This document shows positions 57,776 to 64,000 of a stretch of DNA of 64,000 bases, in pieces; position 1 is the stretch's first letter, and each line of letters begins with the position of its first letter. Made by a program: the position numbers and the translations under genes. Source of the stretch: Paenibacillus sp. JNUCC-31 (GTDB lineage: Bacteria; Bacillota; Bacilli; Paenibacillales; Paenibacillaceae); contig NZ_CP062165.1 in assembly GCF_014844075.1 (NCBI RefSeq), positions 6,634,001-6,698,000 on the forward strand, read 5' to 3'. The notes under the pieces are model-generated. The model saw only the letters and a list, made by a program, of their open reading frames with translations. It did no database searches and was not told the origin of the DNA.

Positions 57776-60412
57776 ATGCAAATTCAAAAGGTCGATCATC
57801 ACGAATGGTTTGAGCAGATTTATAATCAAGCACCTATTGGGATTGCACTCCTTGCTCCGACAGGACATTGGATGAAAGTGAATCCTGCTTTTTGCTGTAT
57901 GTTAGATTATACAACTGAAGAATTAATGCTTCTCAATTACCAGGATATCACTCACCCCGATGATTGTGCACTGGATTCGACCTATGAGCGCGACCTGTTG
58001 GAAGGTAAATCGAAGGAGTTTAAATACGAAAAGCGTTACATTCAAAAAAATGGTGAGGTCTTATGGGTTTCGTTACATATATCATTGGCTCGTGACGAAA
58101 AAACAGGTGATCCTCTATATTTTATTTGCCATGCTGTGGATATTACAAATCGTAAAACTTCCGAACAAAAGCTTCTTTACACTGAAGAGATGTACAAGCT
58201 TATTTCAGACAACGCACAAGAAATCATATATATTGCGAATTTTGATGGTATTTGTCGCTACTGTTCTCCCTCAATAAACAGTCTGCTAGGTTATTCGCCA
58301 GAAGAAGTGGTTGGGAAAAACAATAACGCATATTTCCATCAAGAGGATCTGGAACGTATCTCCCAGATGGACCTGAACACTGGTAATCTGTTGAACATAA
58401 GGGTTCGCCATAAAGATGGGCATTATCTTTGGTTTGAAACCACATATAAGGTTATCGAAGACTCCAAGCATGAACAACAAATTCTTGCGATTGGGCGAGA
58501 TGTATCGGAGAGAAAGAAACATGAAGAAATTAGTGCGGAAGCTGAACGCATAGCCATGATCGGCAGCTGGGAGTGGAATATGGCCAATGACCGTGTTTCA
58601 ATGTCCGATCAGATATTTGAGATTTTTGAAATAGACAACAATATGCCTTATAAGGCGAGCGATATCTTTACATTCATGGAGCCCTCAGAGGAGCAGCGTT
58701 TGAAGGAATGTATTGAGTGCGTGAAAAAGGGAGAGCCGCTTGATTTTGAATATCGGCACATAGGGAAAGATGGCAATGAAAAGTATCTTCATCTGCGAGG
58801 GATCATCACCTTTGATGAATATCATCAACCGGTACAGTTAAATGGAACATTGCAGGATATCACCCAACGTAAACTTGTCGAATTCAAACTTCAGGAATCA
58901 GTGGAACGTTATACTTCACTCAAAAAATATAATCATGATGCCATCATTTCTTTTGACATGAACGGCAATATCATAAATGCCAATCCGGTAGCCGTGAAAA
59001 TTACAGGATGCCCGGTTGCGGAAATGATCGGAACAAGCATAAGCAAATTTATCGGATCGTATCACCTCGGGCTTATCCTCAATAGCCATTATGAGATGGC
59101 AGAAAAAGAGATCAACGCCATTCAGCACACAGATGGTTATGAGACAGAAGTGTTGGCAACCCTTGCTCCCATCATTATTAATGAAAAAAACGTAGGTTTC
59201 TACCTGATTGCGAAGGATATTACGGAGCAGAAAAAGCTTCTTGTAGCCAAAGAGACTGCCGAACGAATGAATAAGGCAAAAAGTGAGTTTTTGGCGATGA
59301 TGAGCCATGAGATTCGTACACCCATGAACGGCGTAATCGGGATGACGGATTTGCTCTTGGATACGCCTGGACTTAGTGGAGAACAAAAAGAATATATTAA
59401 AATCATTCAAAAGAGCGGGGATTCGCTGCTTGCAATTATCAATGATATCCTGGACTTTTCCAAAATAGAGTCGGGTAAAACCGATCTGGTGGATGAACCC
59501 TTTGATCTTAGAGAAATCGTGACCGAGACAATAAACATCGTAACGCCAATGATTCGGGAGAAGCAGCTAGATCTTCGTCTAAACCTGGATGATGCTATCC
59601 CAATTCCCGTGTTTGGGGATGCGTATCGTCTAAGACAGGTCCTCACGAACATCATTGGGAATGCTGTGAAGTTCACTTTGGAAGGCAGTGTTGAAATTGA
59701 AGTGAAGGTAATTGGACAAGAATATAATGATATTCAATTCCAATTCAAAGTGAAGGATACGGGGATTGGAATCCCACCTGAGAAGAGAGAGCATTTATTT
59801 GAAGCCTTCTACCAATTGGAGAACTTCATGACTCGAAAGCCTCAAGGTACTGGCCTTGGTCTGGCGATCAGCAAGAAGCTTATAGAGCTCTTGGAGGGAG
59901 ATATCTGGATTGAAGAATCCAACGATCCAGGAACCACATTTGTATTTACAGCATCGTTCAAAACCAGTAACAACGAGGAAATCAACAGTTACGATCTTCA
60001 ACAGAAAAAGAATAAGACGGATCTATTGCGAATCCTGATCGCGGAAGACAATGAAGTGAACCAGCTCGTGCTGCGCCGAATGATTGAGAAGAAAGGTCAT
60101 CTTGCGGATTATGTAGTGAACGGTGTTGAAGCTGTGGAAGCTGTCAAACAAAATAAGTACGATATTGTTTTTATGGATGTGCACATGCCTAGACTGAATG
60201 GATTTGAAGCGACCAAAGCGATTAAGGAAGCCCTGACACCAGACACATGCCCATATATTGTAGCAGTTACTGCAAACGCAGTTAGAGGAGATATGGACAA
60301 GTGTCTGAAGGCTGGAATGGATGCTTATGTAAGCAAACCAATTAAAAGTGAATCCATTATGCAAGTGATGGAGGAATTTTACAAAACAAAGAAACAAAAG
60401 AATCGTTTATGA
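57776..60412 (+). CDS. cytosolic multi-PAS hybrid histidine kinase
   Basis: 878 residues, no membrane segment. Four PAS domains lie in order at about 8-125 (APIGIALLAPTGHWMKVNP), 135-260, 268-385 (IGSWEWNMAND) and 390-500 (YNHDAIISFDMNGNIINA). The transmitter follows (MMSHEIRTPMNGVIG, His about 511; NIIGNAVKF, GTGLGLAI) and a receiver closes the protein (ILIAEDNEVNQLV, IVFMDVHMPRL with Asp about 801). It senses a cytosolic ligand or redox state. ATG 57776 with AAAGGAG is preferred to the ATG at 57731. No response regulator gene is adjacent; base composition is more AT-rich than the neighbours, so acquisition from elsewhere is possible. Confidence 0.9.
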   Translation: MQIQKVDHHEWFEQIYNQAPIGIALLAPTGHWMKVNPAFCCMLDYTTEELMLLNYQDITHPDDCALDSTYERDLLEGKSKEFKYEKRYIQKNGEVLWVSLHISLARDEKTGDPLYFICHAVDITNRKTSEQKLLYTEEMYKLISDNAQEIIYIANFDGICRYCSPSINSLLGYSPEEVVGKNNNAYFHQEDLERISQMDLNTGNLLNIRVRHKDGHYLWFETTYKVIEDSKHEQQILAIGRDVSERKKHEEISAEAERIAMIGSWEWNMANDRVSMSDQIFEIFEIDNNMPYKASDIFTFMEPSEEQRLKECIECVKKGEPLDFEYRHIGKDGNEKYLHLRGIITFDEYHQPVQLNGTLQDITQRKLVEFKLQESVERYTSLKKYNHDAIISFDMNGNIINANPVAVKITGCPVAEMIGTSISKFIGSYHLGLILNSHYEMAEKEINAIQHTDGYETEVLATLAPIIINEKNVGFYLIAKDITEQKKLLVAKETAERMNKAKSEFLAMMSHEIRTPMNGVIGMTDLLLDTPGLSGEQKEYIKIIQKSGDSLLAIINDILDFSKIESGKTDLVDEPFDLREIVTETINIVTPMIREKQLDLRLNLDDAIPIPVFGDAYRLRQVLTNIIGNAVKFTLEGSVEIEVKVIGQEYNDIQFQFKVKDTGIGIPPEKREHLFEAFYQLENFMTRKPQGTGLGLAISKKLIELLEGDIWIEESNDPGTTFVFTASFKTSNNEEINSYDLQQKKNKTDLLRILIAEDNEVNQLVLRRMIEKKGHLADYVVNGVEAVEAVKQNKYDIVFMDVHMPRLNGFEATKAIKEALTPDTCPYIVAVTANAVRGDMDKCLKAGMDAYVSKPIKSESIMQVMEEFYKTKKQKNRL

Positions 60413-60511
60413 TTGGCAAACGAACATGACAATGGAGACTATATTATCTACCATGACAGACATGCCCAGGGTAAGATTTCTTATGTGTATGAACAGACTC
60501 CCTTTTGGTTG

Positions 60512-60560
60512 GTTAAAGAGCCGTTGACTTATCTTTGTGATAAGTCAACGGCTCTTTAAC
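60512..60560. terminator. 22-bp perfect hairpin after PAS kinase gene
   Basis: GTTAAAGAGCCGTTGACTTA and two more bases pair perfectly with the inverted copy around TTTGT. The flanks contain short T-runs only. A terminator is likely; such perfect arms can also come from an insertion remnant. Confidence 0.65.
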
Positions 60561-60602
60561 GTTAGACGGAAATCGGAGTGGTTAGAAAGTGCTGAATAAA
60601 AG

Positions 60603-60632
60603 TTGACAAAAATATAGTTAGGCGCCATACTA
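60603..60632 (+). promoter_or_regulatory. marR promoter with palindromic operator
   Basis: TTGACA (60603-60608), 17 bases, CATACT (60626-60631). TAGTTAGGCGCCATACTA (60615-60632) is an imperfect palindrome covering the -10. The same TAGTTAGG half-site recurs ahead of 61317. Confidence 0.7.
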
Positions 60633-60637
60633 CATCT

Positions 60638-61195
60638 ATGACCAACCAAAATAAAGAAACAAATGACATGTATCTCATCCCCTCGTTAGTACAAACGAAG
60701 CGACAGGTTGATCGCCATCAATTAGATGTTGATGCACAAGCCGTGCTTGTCGCATCCAGGCTGATGGTAGCGGGAGCCAAGCTTGGGCATGCCGCGGAAA
60801 TTCACTTTTCCAGATTTGGTTTATCGACAGGTCGCTATCGTCTGTTAGCAGATCTAGAGGATAACGATGGCGAAGAGCTGCCCTCGCAACTCGCGGAAAA
60901 TCTGGGCGTTACTCGTGCAACCGTAACGGGTCTAATTGAGATTCTTGAACGCGATGGACTGGTCGCTCGTCGGACGAGTTCCCTCGATGGCCGTCAGAAG
61001 TCAGTCATCTTGACAGCCAAGGGCGCCAAAAAGCTGACGGATATGGCTTCGGAGCATTTTGCCAGATTGGAAGCGATGGTCGGCTTGCTTACCATTGAGG
61101 AACGGAGTGTGTTTCTCGATCTGCTGGGGCGTGTAACCCAAGGCATCTCGGCACTTACAGAGGAGTCAATCGACTTCTCTGAACCCCAATCCTAG
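60638..61195 (+). CDS. MarR-family transcriptional regulator
   Basis: 185 residues. The winged helix-turn-helix is clear: LAENLGVTRATVTGLIEILE, DGLVARRTSSLDGRQKSVIL (wing). The first 45 residues are an extension beyond the MarR core. MarR proteins bind palindromes and release on binding phenolics, oxidants or other small molecules. A palindrome lies over its own -10 and again ahead of the next operon, so autoregulation and control of the genes at 61317-62704 are expected. The ATG lies close behind the -10, so the leader is very short; a downstream start at ATG 60668 (DMYLIPS) is possible. Confidence 0.88.
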   Translation: MTNQNKETNDMYLIPSLVQTKRQVDRHQLDVDAQAVLVASRLMVAGAKLGHAAEIHFSRFGLSTGRYRLLADLEDNDGEELPSQLAENLGVTRATVTGLIEILERDGLVARRTSSLDGRQKSVILTAKGAKKLTDMASEHFARLEAMVGLLTIEERSVFLDLLGRVTQGISALTEESIDFSEPQS

Positions 61196-61215
61196 GAGCA
61201 TAGCAAGAAAGGTGA

Positions 61216-61243
61216 AACGGGCTAGATCAGCTAGCCCATTTTC
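61216..61243 (+). terminator. terminator after marR
   Basis: GGGCTAG pairs with CTAGCCC around ATCAG, then ATTTTC. Confidence 0.65.
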
Positions 61244-61252
61244 ATCACCATA

Positions 61253-61270
61253 TAGTTAGGCTCCTAATTA
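61253..61270. promoter_or_regulatory. second MarR-type operator
   Basis: TAGTTAGGCTCCTAATTA, a near-perfect palindrome (TARTTAGG, two bases, CCTAAYTA) with the same left arm as at 60615. Confidence 0.7.
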
Positions 61271-61316
61271 CATAGTGAAACAATAGGGTTTAATTTCAAA
61301 TAAAAGGAGTAGTGAT

Positions 61317-61796
61317 ATGTTTAACCAAAAAGACCCCATTCGATCAGAGGAAAGTTATGCTGCTCGATCCGCACAGCCTCGCCAAAAACCGTTTGTGTTA
61401 TGGCGAGAATTAATCCCAGCTTACTTATCGCCTGCCATTATGGCAAGCATCGGGGGAATCGTGAACGCTGATAAAGTGCTTCAGTTACGAGCCCTAACAA
61501 CGATAGGAGGGGCGTCCCTGCTGATGGCTCTATGGATTGGACTCTGGCTGCGTAAGCGCGGGAGCCATACACGCTGGGTGGTGAAAACGCCTCGTGTGAT
61601 CGTCGTGGGTTGCTTTGCACTTGCAGGCGCAATGCTTGGCCTTATGGCCTCGTGGGGGATTTCCAACGTGCTGCATATCGTAAACCCGAGTCTTTCATGG
61701 ACTTGGCTGGATCATATCGGGTTCGATTTTCCCCTGTCCGGTGCATTAGCCTGCACGATCATGACCTGGCGTTGGAGAGCTTCCTTTACAAAATAA
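61317..61796 (+). CDS. membrane protein of unknown function
   Basis: 159 residues with about four hydrophobic segments (YLSPAIMASIGGIV, TIGGASLLMALWIGLWL, VIVVGCFALAGAMLGLMA, FPLSGALACTIM). I do not recognise the family. AAAGGAG precedes the ATG. It lies behind the MarR-type operator and 32 bases ahead of an NAD(P)-binding protein, so the two are probably one MarR-controlled operon. Confidence 0.75.
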   Translation: MFNQKDPIRSEESYAARSAQPRQKPFVLWRELIPAYLSPAIMASIGGIVNADKVLQLRALTTIGGASLLMALWIGLWLRKRGSHTRWVVKTPRVIVVGCFALAGAMLGLMASWGISNVLHIVNPSLSWTWLDHIGFDFPLSGALACTIMTWRWRASFTK

Positions 61797-61828
61797 AATG
61801 AATTCACTTGAGAAGGAGATATGAAAAC

Positions 61829-62704
61829 ATGATTACTATTATTGGAGCAACAGGTATGATTGGAAATGCACTTTTGAGACGTTTGATGGAGGGCGGCGTT
61901 CCCGTTCGGGCAATAAGCAGAGAGCCAGATCAGCTTCGTCAACAAATCGTGGACTTGGCATTGTCCAGTGTTGAACTTTGTATTGCGGATGCGAATGATC
62001 CTGAATCGATGCGCAGAGCTTTGGCCGGTGCCAGCCAACTATTCCTTGCGTTATCCAACAATCCCAGACAAGTGGAATTAGAGACATCCATTATTCAGAT
62101 AGCTGCGCAAGAGGGAGTGAAGCATATCGTCAAAATATCCAGTCCAGCTTATGAGGAACGTTCACCTGTAGCAGTAGCAAAATGGCATGCCGATATCGAG
62201 CAAACTCTCGTGACATCAGGAATTACGTATACCATATTGCGACCTTATGCGTTCATGCAAAATTTGCTGCGTCTCGCACCAACCATAACAACCCAGGATA
62301 TGTTCTTCGGCTGTATTGGAGATTCACCGTGCAACTTCATCGATTGCCGGGATATCGCAGATGTTGCCGCGGAAGTAATGACACGGTTCAAGTCGGTTAA
62401 CAGCATTTATACGTTGACGGGTTCCGAAACGTTCACCTATCCACAGATTGCAGATAAATTGTCCATCCTGCTCAATCGACCGATCAAATTCTTTAACCTC
62501 AAACCTGAGGCGTTGCGAACTGATCTAATGGAACACGGACAGATGCCTTCTTGGCTCGCAGACCACGTTGTGGAAATCCAGACGATGTCTACCGTTGTGT
62601 CAGAGAAGCCGACGGATACCGTTCGACGCTTGCTCGGCAGAGAGCCTCGCTCGCTCGATGCATTCCTGGAAGAGTATCGGGATGCATTTAAACCGAGGCC
62701 ATAA
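61829..62704 (+). CDS. NmrA-like NAD(P)-binding protein
   Basis: 291 residues. MITIIGATGMIGNALLRRLM is an atypical-SDR nucleotide loop; ILRPYAFMQNLL and the C-terminal part match NmrA/QOR2-type proteins, which act as NADP-sensing or quinone reductases. ATG 61829 lies ten bases behind AAGGAG and is favoured over a TTG 21 bases earlier. With MarR control, a role in quinone or electrophile stress is plausible but inferred. Confidence 0.85.
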   Translation: MITIIGATGMIGNALLRRLMEGGVPVRAISREPDQLRQQIVDLALSSVELCIADANDPESMRRALAGASQLFLALSNNPRQVELETSIIQIAAQEGVKHIVKISSPAYEERSPVAVAKWHADIEQTLVTSGITYTILRPYAFMQNLLRLAPTITTQDMFFGCIGDSPCNFIDCRDIADVAAEVMTRFKSVNSIYTLTGSETFTYPQIADKLSILLNRPIKFFNLKPEALRTDLMEHGQMPSWLADHVVEIQTMSTVVSEKPTDTVRRLLGREPRSLDAFLEEYRDAFKPRP

Positions 62705-62724
62705 CCATGCAGTGAACTAAGGAG

Positions 62725-62757
62725 AATCTCCCTAAAAATTCTTTAGGGGGATTTTTT
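62725..62757. terminator. terminator between NmrA-like and SgrR-like genes
   Basis: AATCTCCCTAAA pairs with TTTAGGGGGATT, then six Ts on the plus strand. Confidence 0.85.
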
Positions 62758-62776
62758 GGGTGTGAAACAAACCTCA

Positions 62777-64000
62777 CTACTGATTTTTGATCCATAGTTT
62801 GGAGATATCCATGAACCCAAACTCAGCCGTTTGCATGCCGAAGATACTTTGGTCCAGCTGGGCTTTTTTGTTCATGTGACAACCGTGTAAAATCCAACAG
62901 TTATCTCGCAGCAATCCCTCTGCTTCATCCAGCAGTACCGATCGTTTCTCGTTATCCAGCTGGGCGAAATGGTCTAATTTCTGGTCCAGGATGAACTGTA
63001 CAGCAGGTGTTAGGTAAGCATGCAAATGATTGGATTTGTTTTTGAAGTAATTAATCATACCAAATTGCCAGTCATCCTCCAAAATTTCCTCAGCCATCAT
63101 CAATGTAGCATCCTTGTATTTATCAGGATGGGGATAGTGAGCAGAGAGATGAAGCTCAATGTTCAAACCAATCTCTTTTCCGCGCTGTTGTAACCAATTG
63201 GCTTCTTTTAAACCTTTATTCACCGGGTATGACAGAATGATAGGCTCTCCCTCGTAACCACTTCGCATCAGCAGCTTCTTGGCATCCACAAGCGAAGTTT
63301 CATGCCATGTTGTTACCGCGCTTTTCCAGGGAAGAAAGCTGTTCGCTGGTGTAATTCGGTTTCCGCCAAGCTCTTTTACTAAACGAACTGGATCATAAAC
63401 AAGTCTAAGTGCTTGTCGAAATTCCAATTGGTGATGGATCCCTGCTTTGTAGAAATTAAATAAAATATATCGGCAACCCAGTGCTGGATAATTGACAAGG
63501 GTCGTTTCATTGTTGCTTGTATTCAGCTTCATTCGGTCAGTTCTTGGTAATTCATAATGATGTTCATTAGGGCCCAGCTCTGGTACAAACCAAATATCCA
63601 CCTGGTCAAGATGCGGACGGATGCCATAATACCCATCGAAGGCACTAAGCACCAAAACATCTTCATTCATTTCAATGATCTGAAAGGGTCCGGTACCGAT
63701 CAGTTTTTTGGATACATCTACATCATAAGGAAGAATCGTCATGGGAATACAGCTGAACAAGTGCAGGAAGAAGCGATTGGGACGACTTAAATAAAAGCGG
63801 ATGCAGTAATCTCCATCAGCTTCGACACGCTCGACATCCCGATAGTGCCAGCTCATTGGGCTGTCCAGATCCTGAATTCGCTGCAAGGTTGCTTTGACGT
63901 CCCGGGAGGTCATCGCCCGGCCATGGTGGAACCGCACTCCTTTACGCAGATAGAAAGTCCACATCTTATGATCCTCACTGGACTCCCACATATGTGCCAA
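62777..64000 (-). CDS. SgrR-like regulator / SBP_bac_5 protein, 5' partial
   Basis: 407 residues visible; the frame is open to the window edge, so the N-terminus is missing. The visible part is a solute-binding-protein family 5 domain (WTFYLRKGVRFHHGRAMTSR, then DVKATLQRI; GTGPFQIIEMNED; FRQALRLVYDPVRLVKELGG; ITPANSFLP). Lack of secretion-type features and WILHGCHMNKKAQLD near the end suit SgrR-type transcription factors, in which this domain follows a DNA-binding domain. A peptide-transporter binding protein is the alternative; the missing N-terminus would decide. Confidence 0.75.
   Translation of the reverse strand: MAHMWESSEDHKMWTFYLRKGVRFHHGRAMTSRDVKATLQRIQDLDSPMSWHYRDVERVEADGDYCIRFYLSRPNRFFLHLFSCIPMTILPYDVDVSKKLIGTGPFQIIEMNEDVLVLSAFDGYYGIRPHLDQVDIWFVPELGPNEHHYELPRTDRMKLNTSNNETTLVNYPALGCRYILFNFYKAGIHHQLEFRQALRLVYDPVRLVKELGGNRITPANSFLPWKSAVTTWHETSLVDAKKLLMRSGYEGEPIILSYPVNKGLKEANWLQQRGKEIGLNIELHLSAHYPHPDKYKDATLMMAEEILEDDWQFGMINYFKNKSNHLHAYLTPAVQFILDQKLDHFAQLDNEKRSVLLDEAEGLLRDNCWILHGCHMNKKAQLDQSIFGMQTAEFGFMDISKLWIKNQ

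Overview
The window is chromosomal DNA of a low-to-middle-GC Gram-positive bacterium, almost certainly a Paenibacillus (soil or plant-associated group). The call rests on the density of plant-polysaccharide and sugar genes, strong AAGGAGG ribosome sites with frequent TTG/GTG starts, T-box leaders, a LicT/RAT antitermination unit, CcpA-type cre sites, an ECF biotin transporter and an RNase J gene. No rRNA, tRNA, CRISPR array, intact insertion sequence or prophage was seen.

Layout. 1-31 kb is mainly carbohydrate metabolism: the end of a TPR protein, a GH35 beta-galactosidase, a secreted GH5 mannanase with a cre-bearing promoter, rhamnose catabolism (aldolase/dehydrogenase fusion and isomerase), RNase J, a bifunctional chorismate mutase/DAHP synthase behind a Phe-type T-box, a sucrose operon (scrR-scrB-scrA) with two palindromic operators, a manganese catalase, a secreted GH5-Ig-CBM46 endoglucanase, a lactonase-like amidohydrolase, and a beta-glucoside unit (GH1, licT, bglP) with RAT/terminator elements on both sides of licT. 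A biotin transporter follows (bioY divergent from an EcfA gene and a fused EcfA-EcfT gene, with a BirA box between them).

31-43 kb: a decayed stretch (Nudix remnant, inverted repeat, truncated glyoxalase-fold gene) with two acetyltransferases and a HAD hydrolase; a two-component system divergent from a cell-envelope glycosylation cluster (ArnT/YkcB-like transferase, GtrB, GtrA, GalU); a methyltransferase; and an archaeal-type aspartate-semialdehyde dehydrogenase behind a Lys-type T-box.

43-50 kb is the most unusual part. A minus-strand operon encodes two related RhiA-like proteins and an astacin-type metalloprotease without a signal peptide. Divergent from it is a plus-strand operon encoding a YiiX/NlpC-type cysteine peptidase, a 1069-residue membrane kinase with two complete transmitter modules around a receiver, and a NarL/LuxR response regulator. 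The shared intergenic region carries spaced direct repeats and a palindrome at the likely start site, so these six genes look like one regulated unit.

50-64 kb: small membrane and lipoprotein genes, a BASS transporter, SDR enzymes, a 56-residue zinc-ribbon protein, a TauE-type exporter, a 794-residue protein with a C-terminal prenyl-diphosphate synthase fused to an unassigned ~520-residue helical domain (layout like fungal prenyltransferase-terpene synthase chimeras), a cytosolic multi-PAS hybrid kinase, a MarR regulator with a palindrome repeated before the next operon, and the C-terminal part of an SgrR-like gene that leaves the window.
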